Shown: positions 1 to 6,538, numbered from the stretch's first letter. The stretch is 19,237 nucleotides of DNA from JBFXDI01 sp050181295 (GCA_050181295.1 JBFXDI010000077.1:1-19237), one strand, 5' to 3'. Notes: generated by a model from the sequence alone, not told the origin. Program-made: numbers and translations.

Positions 1-3
1 GCT

Positions 4-19
4 TCAGGGGATGCCCTGA
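4..19. repeat. Small hairpin abutting the left end of the IS
   Basis: tcaggg and ccctga pair across a gatg loop, giving a perfect 6-bp stem one base outside the left inverted repeat of the IS30 element. With the hairpin at 1069-1088 it means the transposon sits between two palindromes. It could be part of the target sequence or a terminator of a gene to the left; nothing upstream is visible to decide. Confidence 0.45.
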
Positions 20-20
20 G

Positions 21-41
21 TTCACGGAACAAGTGCAACAC
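21..41. repeat. Left terminal inverted repeat of the IS30 element
   Basis: It reads ttcacg, gaac, aagtgcaacac. The outer 6 and inner 11 bases match the reverse complement of 1043-1063. Its inner end overlaps the left arm of the hairpin at 35-56. Confidence 0.75.
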
Positions 42-56
42 CCGCTAGGGTGTTGC
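35..56 (+). promoter_or_regulatory. Hairpin just upstream of the transposase start
   Basis: gcaacaccc and gggtgttgc form a perfect 9-bp stem around a gcta loop and end four bases before the transposase ATG at 61. It occupies the place where a ribosome binding site would lie, and no clear Shine-Dalgarno is seen elsewhere. Many insertion sequences use such structures to block translation of transcripts that read in from outside; that role is inferred here. It overlaps the left inverted repeat. Confidence 0.5.
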
Positions 57-60
57 TGCG

Positions 61-1062
61 ATGGGACAAAGCTATGAGCAGCTCGGCCTTGCCGAGCGGA
101 TCGAGATCTGTCGTTTGCGTGCAAACGGCAGATCCTTGCGAGAGATCGCGGCGGGTCTGGGGCGGCATGCCTCGACCATCAGCCGCGAGCTGCGGCGCAA
201 CAGCGTGCCGACCAAGGCCTGGCAGGGCGGCTACGACCCGGCCCGCGCCCAGCAGCTCGCCGAGCGAAGACGGCGCTGGGATTGCCGCTTCAAGCTGGCG
301 CGCCAGCCAGGCCTGCGGAACCTCGTCCGGCAACGCCTTGCGATGGGACTGTCGCCGGAGCAGATCGCCGGCCGGCTGGCGCTGGAGCAGGCTCGCACCA
401 TCATCAGCCACGAGTCCATCTATCGTTTCATCTATCACCGCTCGGCTCAGAAGGATTACTGGCACCGCCTGTTGCCCAGGGCCAAAAGCCGGCGTGGCCG
501 CTTCGGCCAGCGCGGCGGCTCCCCGGCCGACTTCATCAAGAACCGCATCCCTTTAAGCCAGAGGCCCGAGCATGCCGACGACCGCAAGACCCCAGGCCAT
601 TGGGAGGCCGATCTCATGGCCTTCTCAAGATACGGCCAGTATCTGCTCTGCACCCATGAGCGGACCTCCCGCCTCATCACCCTGCAGAAGCTCACCGGCA
701 AGACCGCAGCCGCCGTCCGTGACAGCCTGCTCTCCAGCTTCCGCAAGCTCCCGGCCCCTCTGCGCCTCTCCTTGAGCCTCGACAACGGCACCGAGTTCGC
801 CGAGCATCATGCCCTCAACCGCAGGCTCGGTCTCGCCACCTACTTCTGCGATCCCCACATGCCCTGGCAAAAAGGCGGCATCGAGAACGCCATCGGCCGC
901 ATGCGCAGACATCTGCCGCGCAAATCCAACCTCGCAAGCATCCAGCCCGAGCAGCTCAAGAGCTTGGTCGAGCAATACAACTCAACCCCCAGAAAGTGCC
1001 TTGCCTTCCAAACCCCAAAAGAGGTCTTCTCCAATATCAAACGTGTTGCACTTCAATCGTGA
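61..1062 (+). CDS. IS30-family transposase
   Basis: This 333-residue DDE transposase catalyses cutting and joining of the surrounding insertion sequence. Residues 1-50 hold the N-terminal helix-turn-helix typical of the family (LREIAAGLGRHASTISREL at about 26-44), which binds the terminal repeats. The RNase H-like catalytic core has D184 in HWEADLM, D241 in LDNGTEF and E275 in KGGIEN; the 33 residues between D241 and E275 are the IS30 spacing. The C-terminal segment with YNSTPRKCLAFQTPKEVF is also characteristic. The ATG at 61 is chosen because the protein then begins with the usual MGQ-Y-L start of IS30 relatives. The gene is intact, its stop lies in the right inverted repeat, and a hairpin covers the region ahead of its start. 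Family assignment is very secure; current activity is inferred from intactness only. Confidence 0.95.
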   Translation: MGQSYEQLGLAERIEICRLRANGRSLREIAAGLGRHASTISRELRRNSVPTKAWQGGYDPARAQQLAERRRRWDCRFKLARQPGLRNLVRQRLAMGLSPEQIAGRLALEQARTIISHESIYRFIYHRSAQKDYWHRLLPRAKSRRGRFGQRGGSPADFIKNRIPLSQRPEHADDRKTPGHWEADLMAFSRYGQYLLCTHERTSRLITLQKLTGKTAAAVRDSLLSSFRKLPAPLRLSLSLDNGTEFAEHHALNRRLGLATYFCDPHMPWQKGGIENAIGRMRRHLPRKSNLASIQPEQLKSLVEQYNSTPRKCLAFQTPKEVFSNIKRVALQS

Positions 1063-1063
1063 A
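1043..1063. repeat. Right terminal inverted repeat of the IS30 element
   Basis: It pairs with 21-41 at 17 of 21 positions. It contains the last codons and TGA stop (1060-1062) of the transposase, so coding sequence and transposon end overlap. Confidence 0.75.
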
Positions 1064-1068
1064 TCCAC

Positions 1069-1088
1069 ATGCCAGCCTACGCTGGCAT
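1069..1088. terminator. Perfect 8-bp hairpin between the IS and the EamA gene
   Basis: atgccagc and gctggcat pair around a ctac loop, five bases outside the right end of the IS and 17 bases from the stop codon of the minus-strand transporter. It could end transcription from either side, but no long T-run follows. The trailing gacg also follows the palindrome at 14307-14329, so it may instead be one of the dispersed intergenic palindromes of this genome. Confidence 0.45.
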
Positions 1089-1105
1089 GACGAGCCCGAA
1101 AGAGA

Positions 1106-2080
1106 TTAGCCGGCTGCGCGCCGCTGCCTCTGCAGGATGACGAGGCCTGCGGCCATGATGATGACGATGCCGATCCAGGTCCAGGCGTCTGGAAGCTCGT
1201 TCCAGAAGAGCCAGCCATAGAGCACGCCCCAGATGAGGGCGGTGTATTCGAACGGCGCCACCGTGTTGGCTTCCGCGATGGTGTAGGCGTGGGTGAGGAG
1301 CACGAGCGCCGCGGCGGCGACCACTCCGCAGGCGACCATCAGCAGGAAGTCCGTGAGCGAGGGCATGACCCAGCCACGCAGCAGGAAGGCTAGGCCGCGG
1401 TTGTCCTCGTCCGCGAAGGCGCCGGATCCGAACACCGCCGAAAGAAGAAGGCCGCCTATGAGAAAGACCCCGTTGCCGTAGAGCGCCATGACGCTTGCCC
1501 GGTCGAAGGTCCCGAGCCGGCGCGCCATGATCTGCGACAGCCCGTAGCAGAGGGCGGCAAAGACGGGCAGCAGCGACGTCCAGATGAAGACGTCGCTGTC
1601 CGGCCGCAGCATGACGAGCATGCCCGTGAAGCCGAAGAGCACGGCGGCCCAGCGGCGGGGCCCCGCTCGCTCCCCGAGGAGCGGGATCGAGAGGATCGTG
1701 ATGAAGAGCGGCGCAGTGAAGAAGAGCGCGATGCAGGTGGCGATCGGCATGGCCGCAAGGCCGAGATAGTAGCCCGTATAGGCGCAGAACATGACCACGC
1801 CGCGCAGAAGCAGGGCGCCCGGCCGCCGGGCGATGACGCCGTTCCAGCCGACCTCGTAGAGAACCAGGAGAAGCAGCAGCGGCGTCGCCGTCAGGCTGCG
1901 GATCGTCATGGCTTGATGCAGGGGATAGTCGCCGCTCAGCAGCTTGATGACGAGGTCCTGCACCGAGAAGATGGCGACACCGGCGACGATGCAGGCCATG
2001 CCCCTGAGCTGGGCGGAGATCGCCGCGGGCTGGGCGGCGGCGGTGGCCTGGTTGCTGTCGGGGGGCATCGGCACGGTCAT
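1106..2080 (-). CDS. EamA/DMT-family inner-membrane transporter
   Basis: This 324-residue protein of the drug/metabolite transporter superfamily has two EamA repeats. After a polar N-terminus of about 25 residues come roughly ten hydrophobic segments, for example MACIVAGVAIFSVQDLVIKLL at about 28-48 and the final WTWIGIVIIMAAGLVILQRQ. The repeat signatures are the segment near PIATCIALFFTAPLFITILS with the following LGER, and the second-repeat segment NTVAPFEYTALIWGVLYGWLFWNELPD. Such proteins export amino acids, nucleosides or drugs; the substrate cannot be read from sequence. The ATG at 2080 has an AGGAAG Shine-Dalgarno six bases upstream. It is transcribed away from the folate genes that start at 2266, and its 3' end faces the IS. 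A second, only distantly similar EamA gene lies at 14361-15263. Confidence 0.9.
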   Translation of the reverse strand: MTVPMPPDSNQATAAAQPAAISAQLRGMACIVAGVAIFSVQDLVIKLLSGDYPLHQAMTIRSLTATPLLLLLVLYEVGWNGVIARRPGALLLRGVVMFCAYTGYYLGLAAMPIATCIALFFTAPLFITILSIPLLGERAGPRRWAAVLFGFTGMLVMLRPDSDVFIWTSLLPVFAALCYGLSQIMARRLGTFDRASVMALYGNGVFLIGGLLLSAVFGSGAFADEDNRGLAFLLRGWVMPSLTDFLLMVACGVVAAAALVLLTHAYTIAEANTVAPFEYTALIWGVLYGWLFWNELPDAWTWIGIVIIMAAGLVILQRQRRAAG

Positions 2081-2265
2081 TCACGGCTTCCTGGAGCATG
2101 GCGGGGCGCACCGCAAGCCGCGCGACGGGTGCGACGGAAAAGGGAGCGTTTGCGTCCGGCGGATGGAAGGCCGCGTCGATGGCGGATGCAAATGCGTCGC
2201 TGGCGCGCAGTTGACCTGAAAGGCCTATCGCTAGAGGTTTGCCGGAACCGGGAGATCCGATAGCC

Positions 2266-2886
2266 ATGTACGCCGTCCGCCGCTTCGCGGTCCGTCATTC
2301 GCGCTTCTTCGAGGGCTTCTATCAAACCTTCGAGCGCATCATCGTGGCGCTCGACCCGGTGTTCCGGAAGATCGGCTATGAGCGGCTGGAGAGGCCGGTC
2401 GCGGTCGCCGAGGGGCTGGTGAAGGGGCTTCTCTTCGACTGCCGCATGTGCGGTCAGTGCGTGCTCTCCTCCACCGGCATGTCGTGCCCGATGAACTGCC
2501 CGAAGAACCTCCGCAACGGTCCCTGCGGCGGCGTGAGGCCCGGCGGCTTCTGCGAGGTGAAGCCGTGGATGCGCTGCGTGTGGGTGGAGGGATGGGAGGG
2601 CGCGACGCGCATGCGCCATGGGCTCGAGCGCATCCGCGTGGTGCAGCCGCCGGTCGACCGTTCGCTCGAGGGCTCCTCGTCCTGGCTGCGCGTGGCGCGC
2701 GAGAAGTCCAGGGCTCAGCCCGAGGACAAGGTGGTGGATCCCGGACGGCAGGTCATCGCGACGGCCTTCGAGCGCGCCCGCCGCTTCGAGCCGGCCGCCG
2801 CGCCCACCGCCCAGGAGCCGGCCGCCGCGCAGCCGAGCCAGCAGAGCACCGCCCGCACCACCGTGCTCGAAGAACGCCGCGACTGA
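2266..2886 (+). CDS. Cysteine-rich MTHFR C-terminal-domain protein (MetV-like)
   Basis: This 206-residue protein resembles the stand-alone MTHFR C-terminal domain family (PF12225), known as MetV in acetogens. Its core has eight cysteines, C59, C62, C65, C74, C78, C87, C96 and C104, within FDCRMCGQCVLSSTGMSCPM and NGPCGGVRPGGFC. That pattern fits binding of an Fe-S cluster or zinc. In acetogens MetV partners the flavoprotein MetF; here the metF-like gene follows after 10 bases, so an analogous complex is likely but unproven. The ATG at 2266 is preferred to the in-frame TTG at 2239 because GGGAGA precedes it and the family N-terminus begins near it. The last 60 or so residues are rich in Ala, Pro, Gln and Arg and look disordered. 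Related genes occur near C1-unit demethylation pathways in alphaproteobacteria. Confidence 0.82.
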   Translation: MYAVRRFAVRHSRFFEGFYQTFERIIVALDPVFRKIGYERLERPVAVAEGLVKGLLFDCRMCGQCVLSSTGMSCPMNCPKNLRNGPCGGVRPGGFCEVKPWMRCVWVEGWEGATRMRHGLERIRVVQPPVDRSLEGSSSWLRVAREKSRAQPEDKVVDPGRQVIATAFERARRFEPAAAPTAQEPAAAQPSQQSTARTTVLEERRD

Positions 2887-2896
2887 GGAGGAACCG

Positions 2897-3916
2897 ATGG
2901 CCCTGCTCCAGACGCCGGAACCCTACGATCCCATCCTGCATGAGCCGATCGCTGCCCCGCCGGGCTACAAGTCCGGATCGATCCTGGAGCGCGCCCTGCG
3001 GAAGGGATGGTTCGCCGTCACCGCCGAACTCAACCCGCCAGACTCCGCCGATCCGCGCGACGTCCTCAAGGCGGCGGAACCTTTGAAGGACGTCGCCGAC
3101 GCCATCAACGCCACGGACGCCTCGGGCGCCAACTGCCACATGTCGTCCATGGGCATCTGCTCGATCCTGTCGCGCGCGGGCTACGGCATCGTGCTCCAGA
3201 TCTCCTGCCGCGACCGCAACCGCATCGCCATCCAGGGGGACGTGCTCGGCGCGGCCGCCATGGGCGTCGGGAACATCCTGTGCCTGACGGGAGACGGCGT
3301 GGGGGTCGGCGACCAGCCGGGCGCCAAACCCGTCTTCGACTTTGATTCGCTCTCGCTGCTGCGCACGCTGAAGACCATGCGGGACGAGGGCACGTTCCTG
3401 TCAGGACGCAAACTCACGACACCGCCCACCATGTTCCTGGGCGCGGCGGAGAACCCGTGCATTCCTCCGCTCGCTTTCCGTGCGGATCGGCTCGAGAAGA
3501 AAATCCGCGCGGGCGCCGACTTCATCCAGACGAACTACATCTACGATGTGCCGGTATTCGTCGAATTCATGAAACGCGTGCGCGACATGGGATTGCACGA
3601 GAAGGCCTTCATCCTGGCAGGCGTCGGGCCGCTGGCGTCAGCCAAGACGGCCCGCTGGATGCGCAACAACGTGCCTGGCATTCACATTCCGGATGCCGTC
3701 ATCGATCGCCTCGAGAAAGCGGAAAAGCCCGCCGAGGAGGGCAAGAAGCTCTGCATCGAGCTCATCCAGCAGGTGCGCGAGATCGAGGGCGTGCGCGGCG
3801 TGCACATCATGGCCTATCGCCGCGAGCACCTGGTGCATGACATCATCGCGGAATCCGGCATCCTGAAGGAGCGGCTGGACGCCAAGGCCCGCGAGAATAC
3901 GGCCGAACAACCCTGA
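2897..3916 (+). CDS. metF: Methylenetetrahydrofolate reductase (MetF-like)
   Basis: This 339-residue cytoplasmic TIM-barrel flavoprotein interconverts 5,10-methylenetetrahydrofolate and 5-methyltetrahydrofolate. Family features are the early VTAELNPPDSADP segment, which carries the catalytic glutamate region, DAINATDASGANCHMSS, the LQISCRDRNRIAIQGDVLGA stretch, the LCLTGDG motif, and GADFIQTNYIYD followed by ILAGVGPLASAKTARWM. The length is somewhat above the roughly 300 residues of E. coli MetF. The ATG at 2897 follows GAGGAGG by five bases; an upstream in-frame extension reads through the neighbouring gene and is discarded. It is co-transcribed with the cysteine-rich partner 10 bases upstream. 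It may be the second, C1-catabolic type of MetF rather than the methionine-biosynthetic enzyme; that is inferred from the partner gene. Confidence 0.9.
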   Translation: MALLQTPEPYDPILHEPIAAPPGYKSGSILERALRKGWFAVTAELNPPDSADPRDVLKAAEPLKDVADAINATDASGANCHMSSMGICSILSRAGYGIVLQISCRDRNRIAIQGDVLGAAAMGVGNILCLTGDGVGVGDQPGAKPVFDFDSLSLLRTLKTMRDEGTFLSGRKLTTPPTMFLGAAENPCIPPLAFRADRLEKKIRAGADFIQTNYIYDVPVFVEFMKRVRDMGLHEKAFILAGVGPLASAKTARWMRNNVPGIHIPDAVIDRLEKAEKPAEEGKKLCIELIQQVREIEGVRGVHIMAYRREHLVHDIIAESGILKERLDAKARENTAEQP

Positions 3917-3936
3917 CGAACGAAGCTTTCACGTAC

Positions 3937-3950
3937 CCCGCTAAAGCGGG
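3937..3950. terminator. Hairpin between metF and the convergent small gene
   Basis: cccgc and gcggg pair around taaa, followed by gaaaccc. It lies 21 bases after the metF stop. A second GC-rich palindrome (gcgg, gctc, ccgc) occurs about 25 bases on. Together they are reasonable bidirectional terminators between convergent genes, though T-runs are lacking. They could also be remnants of dispersed palindromic repeats. Confidence 0.4.
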
Positions 3951-3998
3951 AAACCCGGAACGGCTATCGGCGCGGGCTCCCGCTTGCGCGGCAATGAG

Positions 3999-4277
3999 TT
4001 AGTTCGTGGTCGTCGTGCTCTTCGACTCACTCTCGGTCTTCTTGTCGGTCTCCTTCATGGGAGGCACCACCTTGTCGACGCGATTGGTGGCTGCGTGCTC
4101 GTCCTTGTTCGGGTCGCCCTGCATGGTGGGCGTTTCCTGATCCATCGCCTTGGTCGGCGAGTTGCCGGGCTCGACCTTGATGGTGTCATTGGACTTCGTT
4201 TGCACGCTTGAGCCTCCGGCCATGGCCGGAGTCATGAGAGCCAGCGTCGCGCCGGCAACGAGTATCAGTTTCCGCAT
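3999..4277 (-). CDS. Small secreted disordered protein, function unknown
   Basis: This 92-residue product has a clear Sec signal peptide: MRK, then the hydrophobic stretch LILVAGATLALMTPA, then AMA before GG at about residue 20. The mature part of about 70 residues is polar and low in complexity, rich in Thr, Lys, Glu, Asp and Ser, and ends in SESKSTTTTN; it has no cysteine and no recognisable domain. The ATG at 4277 is chosen because it starts the signal peptide and has GGAGGAAACG directly upstream; the longer reading frame from 4331 would bury the signal peptide. It is monocistronic, convergent with metF, and a two-hairpin repeat lies upstream at 4385-4486. I do not recognise a family; it is probably periplasmic or extracellular. 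Confidence 0.75.
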   Translation of the reverse strand: MRKLILVAGATLALMTPAMAGGSSVQTKSNDTIKVEPGNSPTKAMDQETPTMQGDPNKDEHAATNRVDKVVPPMKETDKKTESESKSTTTTN

Positions 4278-4384
4278 CGTTTCCTCCTGTGTTTCCACAG
4301 CGCGTCGCAGCACGCGCATCTGGAGGGTCAACGATGGCCACGCGATATGGTTGCGGAAGAATCCCGGGGTGCGACGAGATCACG

Positions 4385-4486
4385 ATCCATCCGGGTTGCA
4401 TCGACCCGAATGGATGAACGTGATCGATTCCAATAAGTTGAGCATGATCTTGGCGGAAAAGTGCTTCACACTTTTCCGGATCATGC
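4385..4486. repeat. Two-hairpin intergenic repeat, copy 1
   Basis: Hairpin A: 4385-4396 pairs with 4404-4415 (12 bp including one G-T) around the 7-base loop tgcatcg. The conserved core aacgtgatcgattc follows at 4417-4430, then nine bases. Hairpin B: gcatgatc and cggaaaagtg (4442-4463, with a ttgg bulge) pair with 4469-4486 around cttca. It ends exactly against the stop codon of the phosphotransferase gene, so hairpin B may act as its terminator. Copy 2 at 15397-15504 keeps the same order and spacing. Confidence 0.75.
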
Positions 4487-5560
4487 CTACGCGCCGGCCT
4501 TCACCGCGTAGGACCAGGCGACCTCGGCCACGGGACGCACCTGCTCGGCCATGCCGGCCGCGTTCGGATTGGCTGCCGTTCCGTCACGCACGCGCCCGAC
4601 GATGCCCTGGAAGATCGCCGCCAGGCGGAAGAAATTGTAGGCAAGGTACGTGTCGAGGTCGGGAATGCCGGGAAGACCGCGCCGCTCGCAGTAGCGGGCG
4701 ACATATTCCTCGAGCCGGGGAATGCCCGGGTCGTTCTCGTGCCCAACGAGGCTGCCGACGCCCGACCCGGTGCGGGAGGGCGGCATCCGCCACTGCATGA
4801 GATGGTAGGTGAAATCGGCGATGGGATCCCCGAGCGTGGAGAGCTCCCAGTCAAGGACCGCCAGGATTCTCGGCTCACGCTCATCGAGGATGCAGTTGTC
4901 GAGGCGGAAATCGCCATGCACCAGCGCGCTCCGGCCCGAATCCGGCGCGGCGTCCGGAAGCCAGGCCATGAGGCGGTCCATCTCCTCGATACGCTCCGTG
5001 GCGGAGGCGCGGTACTGCTCCGACCAGCGCCTCACCTGCCGTGCGACGTAGCCCTCCGGTTTCCCGAAATCGGCAAGTCCGGCGGCGCGGTAGTCGACGT
5101 CGTGGAGCGTCGCGATGGTAGCGTTGAGCGCGTTGAAGATGCCCGCGCGTTCTTTATCCGGCACGCCCGGGACGTAAGGCTGCCAGATCACGCGACCCGG
5201 CACGAAATCCATGACGTAGAACGCCGTGCCGATGACGTTCTCGTCCTCGCAGAGGACGTGCGGGCGCGCGACCGGGAATCCCAGGCCGTGCAGCGCGGAA
5301 ATCACGCGATACTCACGCTCGACGGCATGCGCCGAGGCAAGAAGCTTTCCCGGCGGCTTGCGGCGGAGCACATAGCGCCCTGAAGGTGCATTGAGCCGGT
5401 AGGTCGGGTTCGACTGTCCGCCCTTGAACTGCTCCACGTCGAGCGGTCCGCGGAAACCCTCGACGTGGCTGCGGAGATAGTCCTCCAGGGCGCGAACGTC
5501 GAAGCGATGCGCTTCCGCGACCGGCCGGGTGCCGGAAAAAGTCTGCTGCCGGTCGAGCAT
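4487..5560 (-). CDS. APH-family phosphotransferase (ACAD10/11-like kinase domain)
   Basis: This 357-residue protein of the aminoglycoside phosphotransferase/choline kinase fold is in the subgroup often annotated phosphotransferase family protein and related to the kinase domain of ACAD10/ACAD11. It shows the nucleotide-binding GGQSNPTY at 48-55, the lysine/arginine strand YVLRRKPPGK at 63-72, the catalytic Brenner motif HGDFRLDN at 215-222 (D217, N222) and the metal-binding DWE at 237-239. In ACAD10/11 this domain phosphorylates 4-hydroxyacyl-CoA; whether the bacterial enzyme does the same is unknown, and antibiotic resistance is unlikely. The ATG at 5560 shares its A with the TGA of the upstream hydrolase (TGATG), indicating translational coupling. 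A longer frame reaching 6046 is only the shadow of that hydrolase. The stop codon abuts the two-hairpin repeat. Confidence 0.88.
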   Translation of the reverse strand: MLDRQQTFSGTRPVAEAHRFDVRALEDYLRSHVEGFRGPLDVEQFKGGQSNPTYRLNAPSGRYVLRRKPPGKLLASAHAVEREYRVISALHGLGFPVARPHVLCEDENVIGTAFYVMDFVPGRVIWQPYVPGVPDKERAGIFNALNATIATLHDVDYRAAGLADFGKPEGYVARQVRRWSEQYRASATERIEEMDRLMAWLPDAAPDSGRSALVHGDFRLDNCILDEREPRILAVLDWELSTLGDPIADFTYHLMQWRMPPSRTGSGVGSLVGHENDPGIPRLEEYVARYCERRGLPGIPDLDTYLAYNFFRLAAIFQGIVGRVRDGTAANPNAAGMAEQVRPVAEVAWSYAVKAGA

Positions 5561-6459
5561 CAGCGCCCGGCCTTCAGGAACGGCAGGAGATGCGACAGGG
5601 TCTCTTCCGGATTCTCCTCGGCCACGAAATGGCCGGACTGCACGGCAGCACCTCGCACGTCGGTGCACCATTCCCGCCAGACGGAGAGTGAGTCCGCCGC
5701 CTCGCTCGGGATGCCCGAGGAACCCCAGAGCACGAGCGTCGGGCAGGCGATCTTCTTCGCCACCGCCCTGTCGGCCTCGTCGGCCGCGAGATCGTAGGTC
5801 GCGCCGGCGCGGTAGTCGTTGCAGCTCGCATGGATCGTCTCGGGCGCGGCGAAATGCAGGCGATACTGCGCAAGCGCTTCCGGATCGAAGACGGAGAGAT
5901 CGTGAGTGCCCGACCAGCTCGCGATCTTGGCGTCGAGATAGAAGACAGGATTGCCGCCGATCAGCGTCTCGGGCAGCGGATTGGGCTGGGCGAGGAAGGG
6001 CCAGTGATAGACCTTGAGCGCCAGGTTCCGGTCCATGCCGTGCCACATGGCGTAGGTCGGGATGATGTCGAGCACCGCAAGGCGCGCGATGCGCTGGGGC
6101 TCATCCAGCGCCATGCGGTAGCCGACACGCCCGCCGCGGTCGTGGCCCACGACCGCGAACCGCTCATGCCCGAGCGCCCGCATCACGGCGAAGAAGTCGC
6201 GGCCCATGGCGCGCTTGGAATAGGCTTCGTTGGCGGAATCGTTCTTCGGTCCCGTCGAGCGCCCGTAACCCCTCAAATCCGGGATCACCAGCGTGAAGTG
6301 CTCGGCAAGCGCGGGCGCCACGCGGTGCCACATGGCATGTGTCTGCGGATAGCCGTGCAGCAGCAGCAGGGGAGGACCGGAGCCTCCGGTCCTGAGGAAG
6401 ATGACGGCGCCGTCGCCCGCGACGGTCGTTTCGGTGAAGTCGGGAAACAGGGATGCCAT
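5560..6459 (-). CDS. Fluoroacetate/haloacetate dehalogenase-like alpha/beta hydrolase
   Basis: This 299-residue cytoplasmic alpha/beta hydrolase closely resembles fluoroacetate dehalogenases. Compared from memory with the Rhodopseudomonas enzyme RPA1163 (D110, R111, R114, D134, H155, W156, Y219, H280), every functional residue is present at an offset of three: nucleophile D107 in VGHDRGGR, carboxylate-binding R108 and R111, D131 in VLDIIPTYAMW, halide-pocket H152 and W153 in VYHWPFLAQP, Y216, and H277 in SGHFVAEE. The HGYPQTHAMWH and DLRGYGRS motifs also fit. Expected chemistry is hydrolytic C-F or C-Cl cleavage of a 2-haloacid, but some family members with these residues do not defluorinate. 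The ATG at 6459 has a GAGAGAGG site upstream. It is coupled by a one-base overlap to the phosphotransferase and separated from the cyclase by 102 bases with a hairpin. Confidence 0.87.
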   Translation of the reverse strand: MASLFPDFTETTVAGDGAVIFLRTGGSGPPLLLLHGYPQTHAMWHRVAPALAEHFTLVIPDLRGYGRSTGPKNDSANEAYSKRAMGRDFFAVMRALGHERFAVVGHDRGGRVGYRMALDEPQRIARLAVLDIIPTYAMWHGMDRNLALKVYHWPFLAQPNPLPETLIGGNPVFYLDAKIASWSGTHDLSVFDPEALAQYRLHFAAPETIHASCNDYRAGATYDLAADEADRAVAKKIACPTLVLWGSSGIPSEAADSLSVWREWCTDVRGAAVQSGHFVAEENPEETLSHLLPFLKAGR

Positions 6460-6538
6460 GAGCCTCTCTCGTATTCTTCCCGCATACTGCCAGAGCGGGA
6501 CAAGCCCGTCATGCGGTCCCGGGATGATGGAATAGCCT

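Larger units (their letters stand above)
21..1063 (+). mobile_element. IS30-family insertion sequence, apparently complete
   Basis: A 1043-bp unit is bounded by imperfect inverted repeats at 21-41 and 1043-1063 that match at 17 of 21 positions (ttcacg, four mismatched bases, then aagtgcaacac). It holds one intact transposase gene that fills nearly the whole element. The length and single-ORF layout fit the IS30 family. The transposase stop codon lies inside the right repeat. IS30 elements usually make 2-3 bp target duplications; no matching pair is obvious at the chosen borders, so the exact ends may be off by a base or two. With an intact DDE triad and both ends, it may still be mobile. Confidence 0.85.

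Noticed and set aside
2211..2240. TTGACC at 2211-2216 as a -35 box for the metV-like/metF operon
   Set aside because: No acceptable -10 hexamer lies 16-18 bases downstream, so the promoter in this 185-base divergent spacer remains unidentified.
2618..2896. N-terminal extension of the metF frame into the preceding gene
   Set aside because: It overlaps the cysteine-rich protein in another frame and has shadow composition; the ATG at 2897 has an excellent ribosome site and begins the family sequence.
4326..4331. Minus-strand TTGACC upstream of the small secreted protein as a -35 box
   Set aside because: The sequence 17 bases further on is GCGACG, not a -10-like hexamer.
4487..5560. Phosphotransferase as an aminoglycoside resistance gene
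   Set aside because: The APH fold is shared, but the motifs and coupling to a hydrolase fit the ACAD10/11-like metabolic subgroup, and there is no resistance-gene context.
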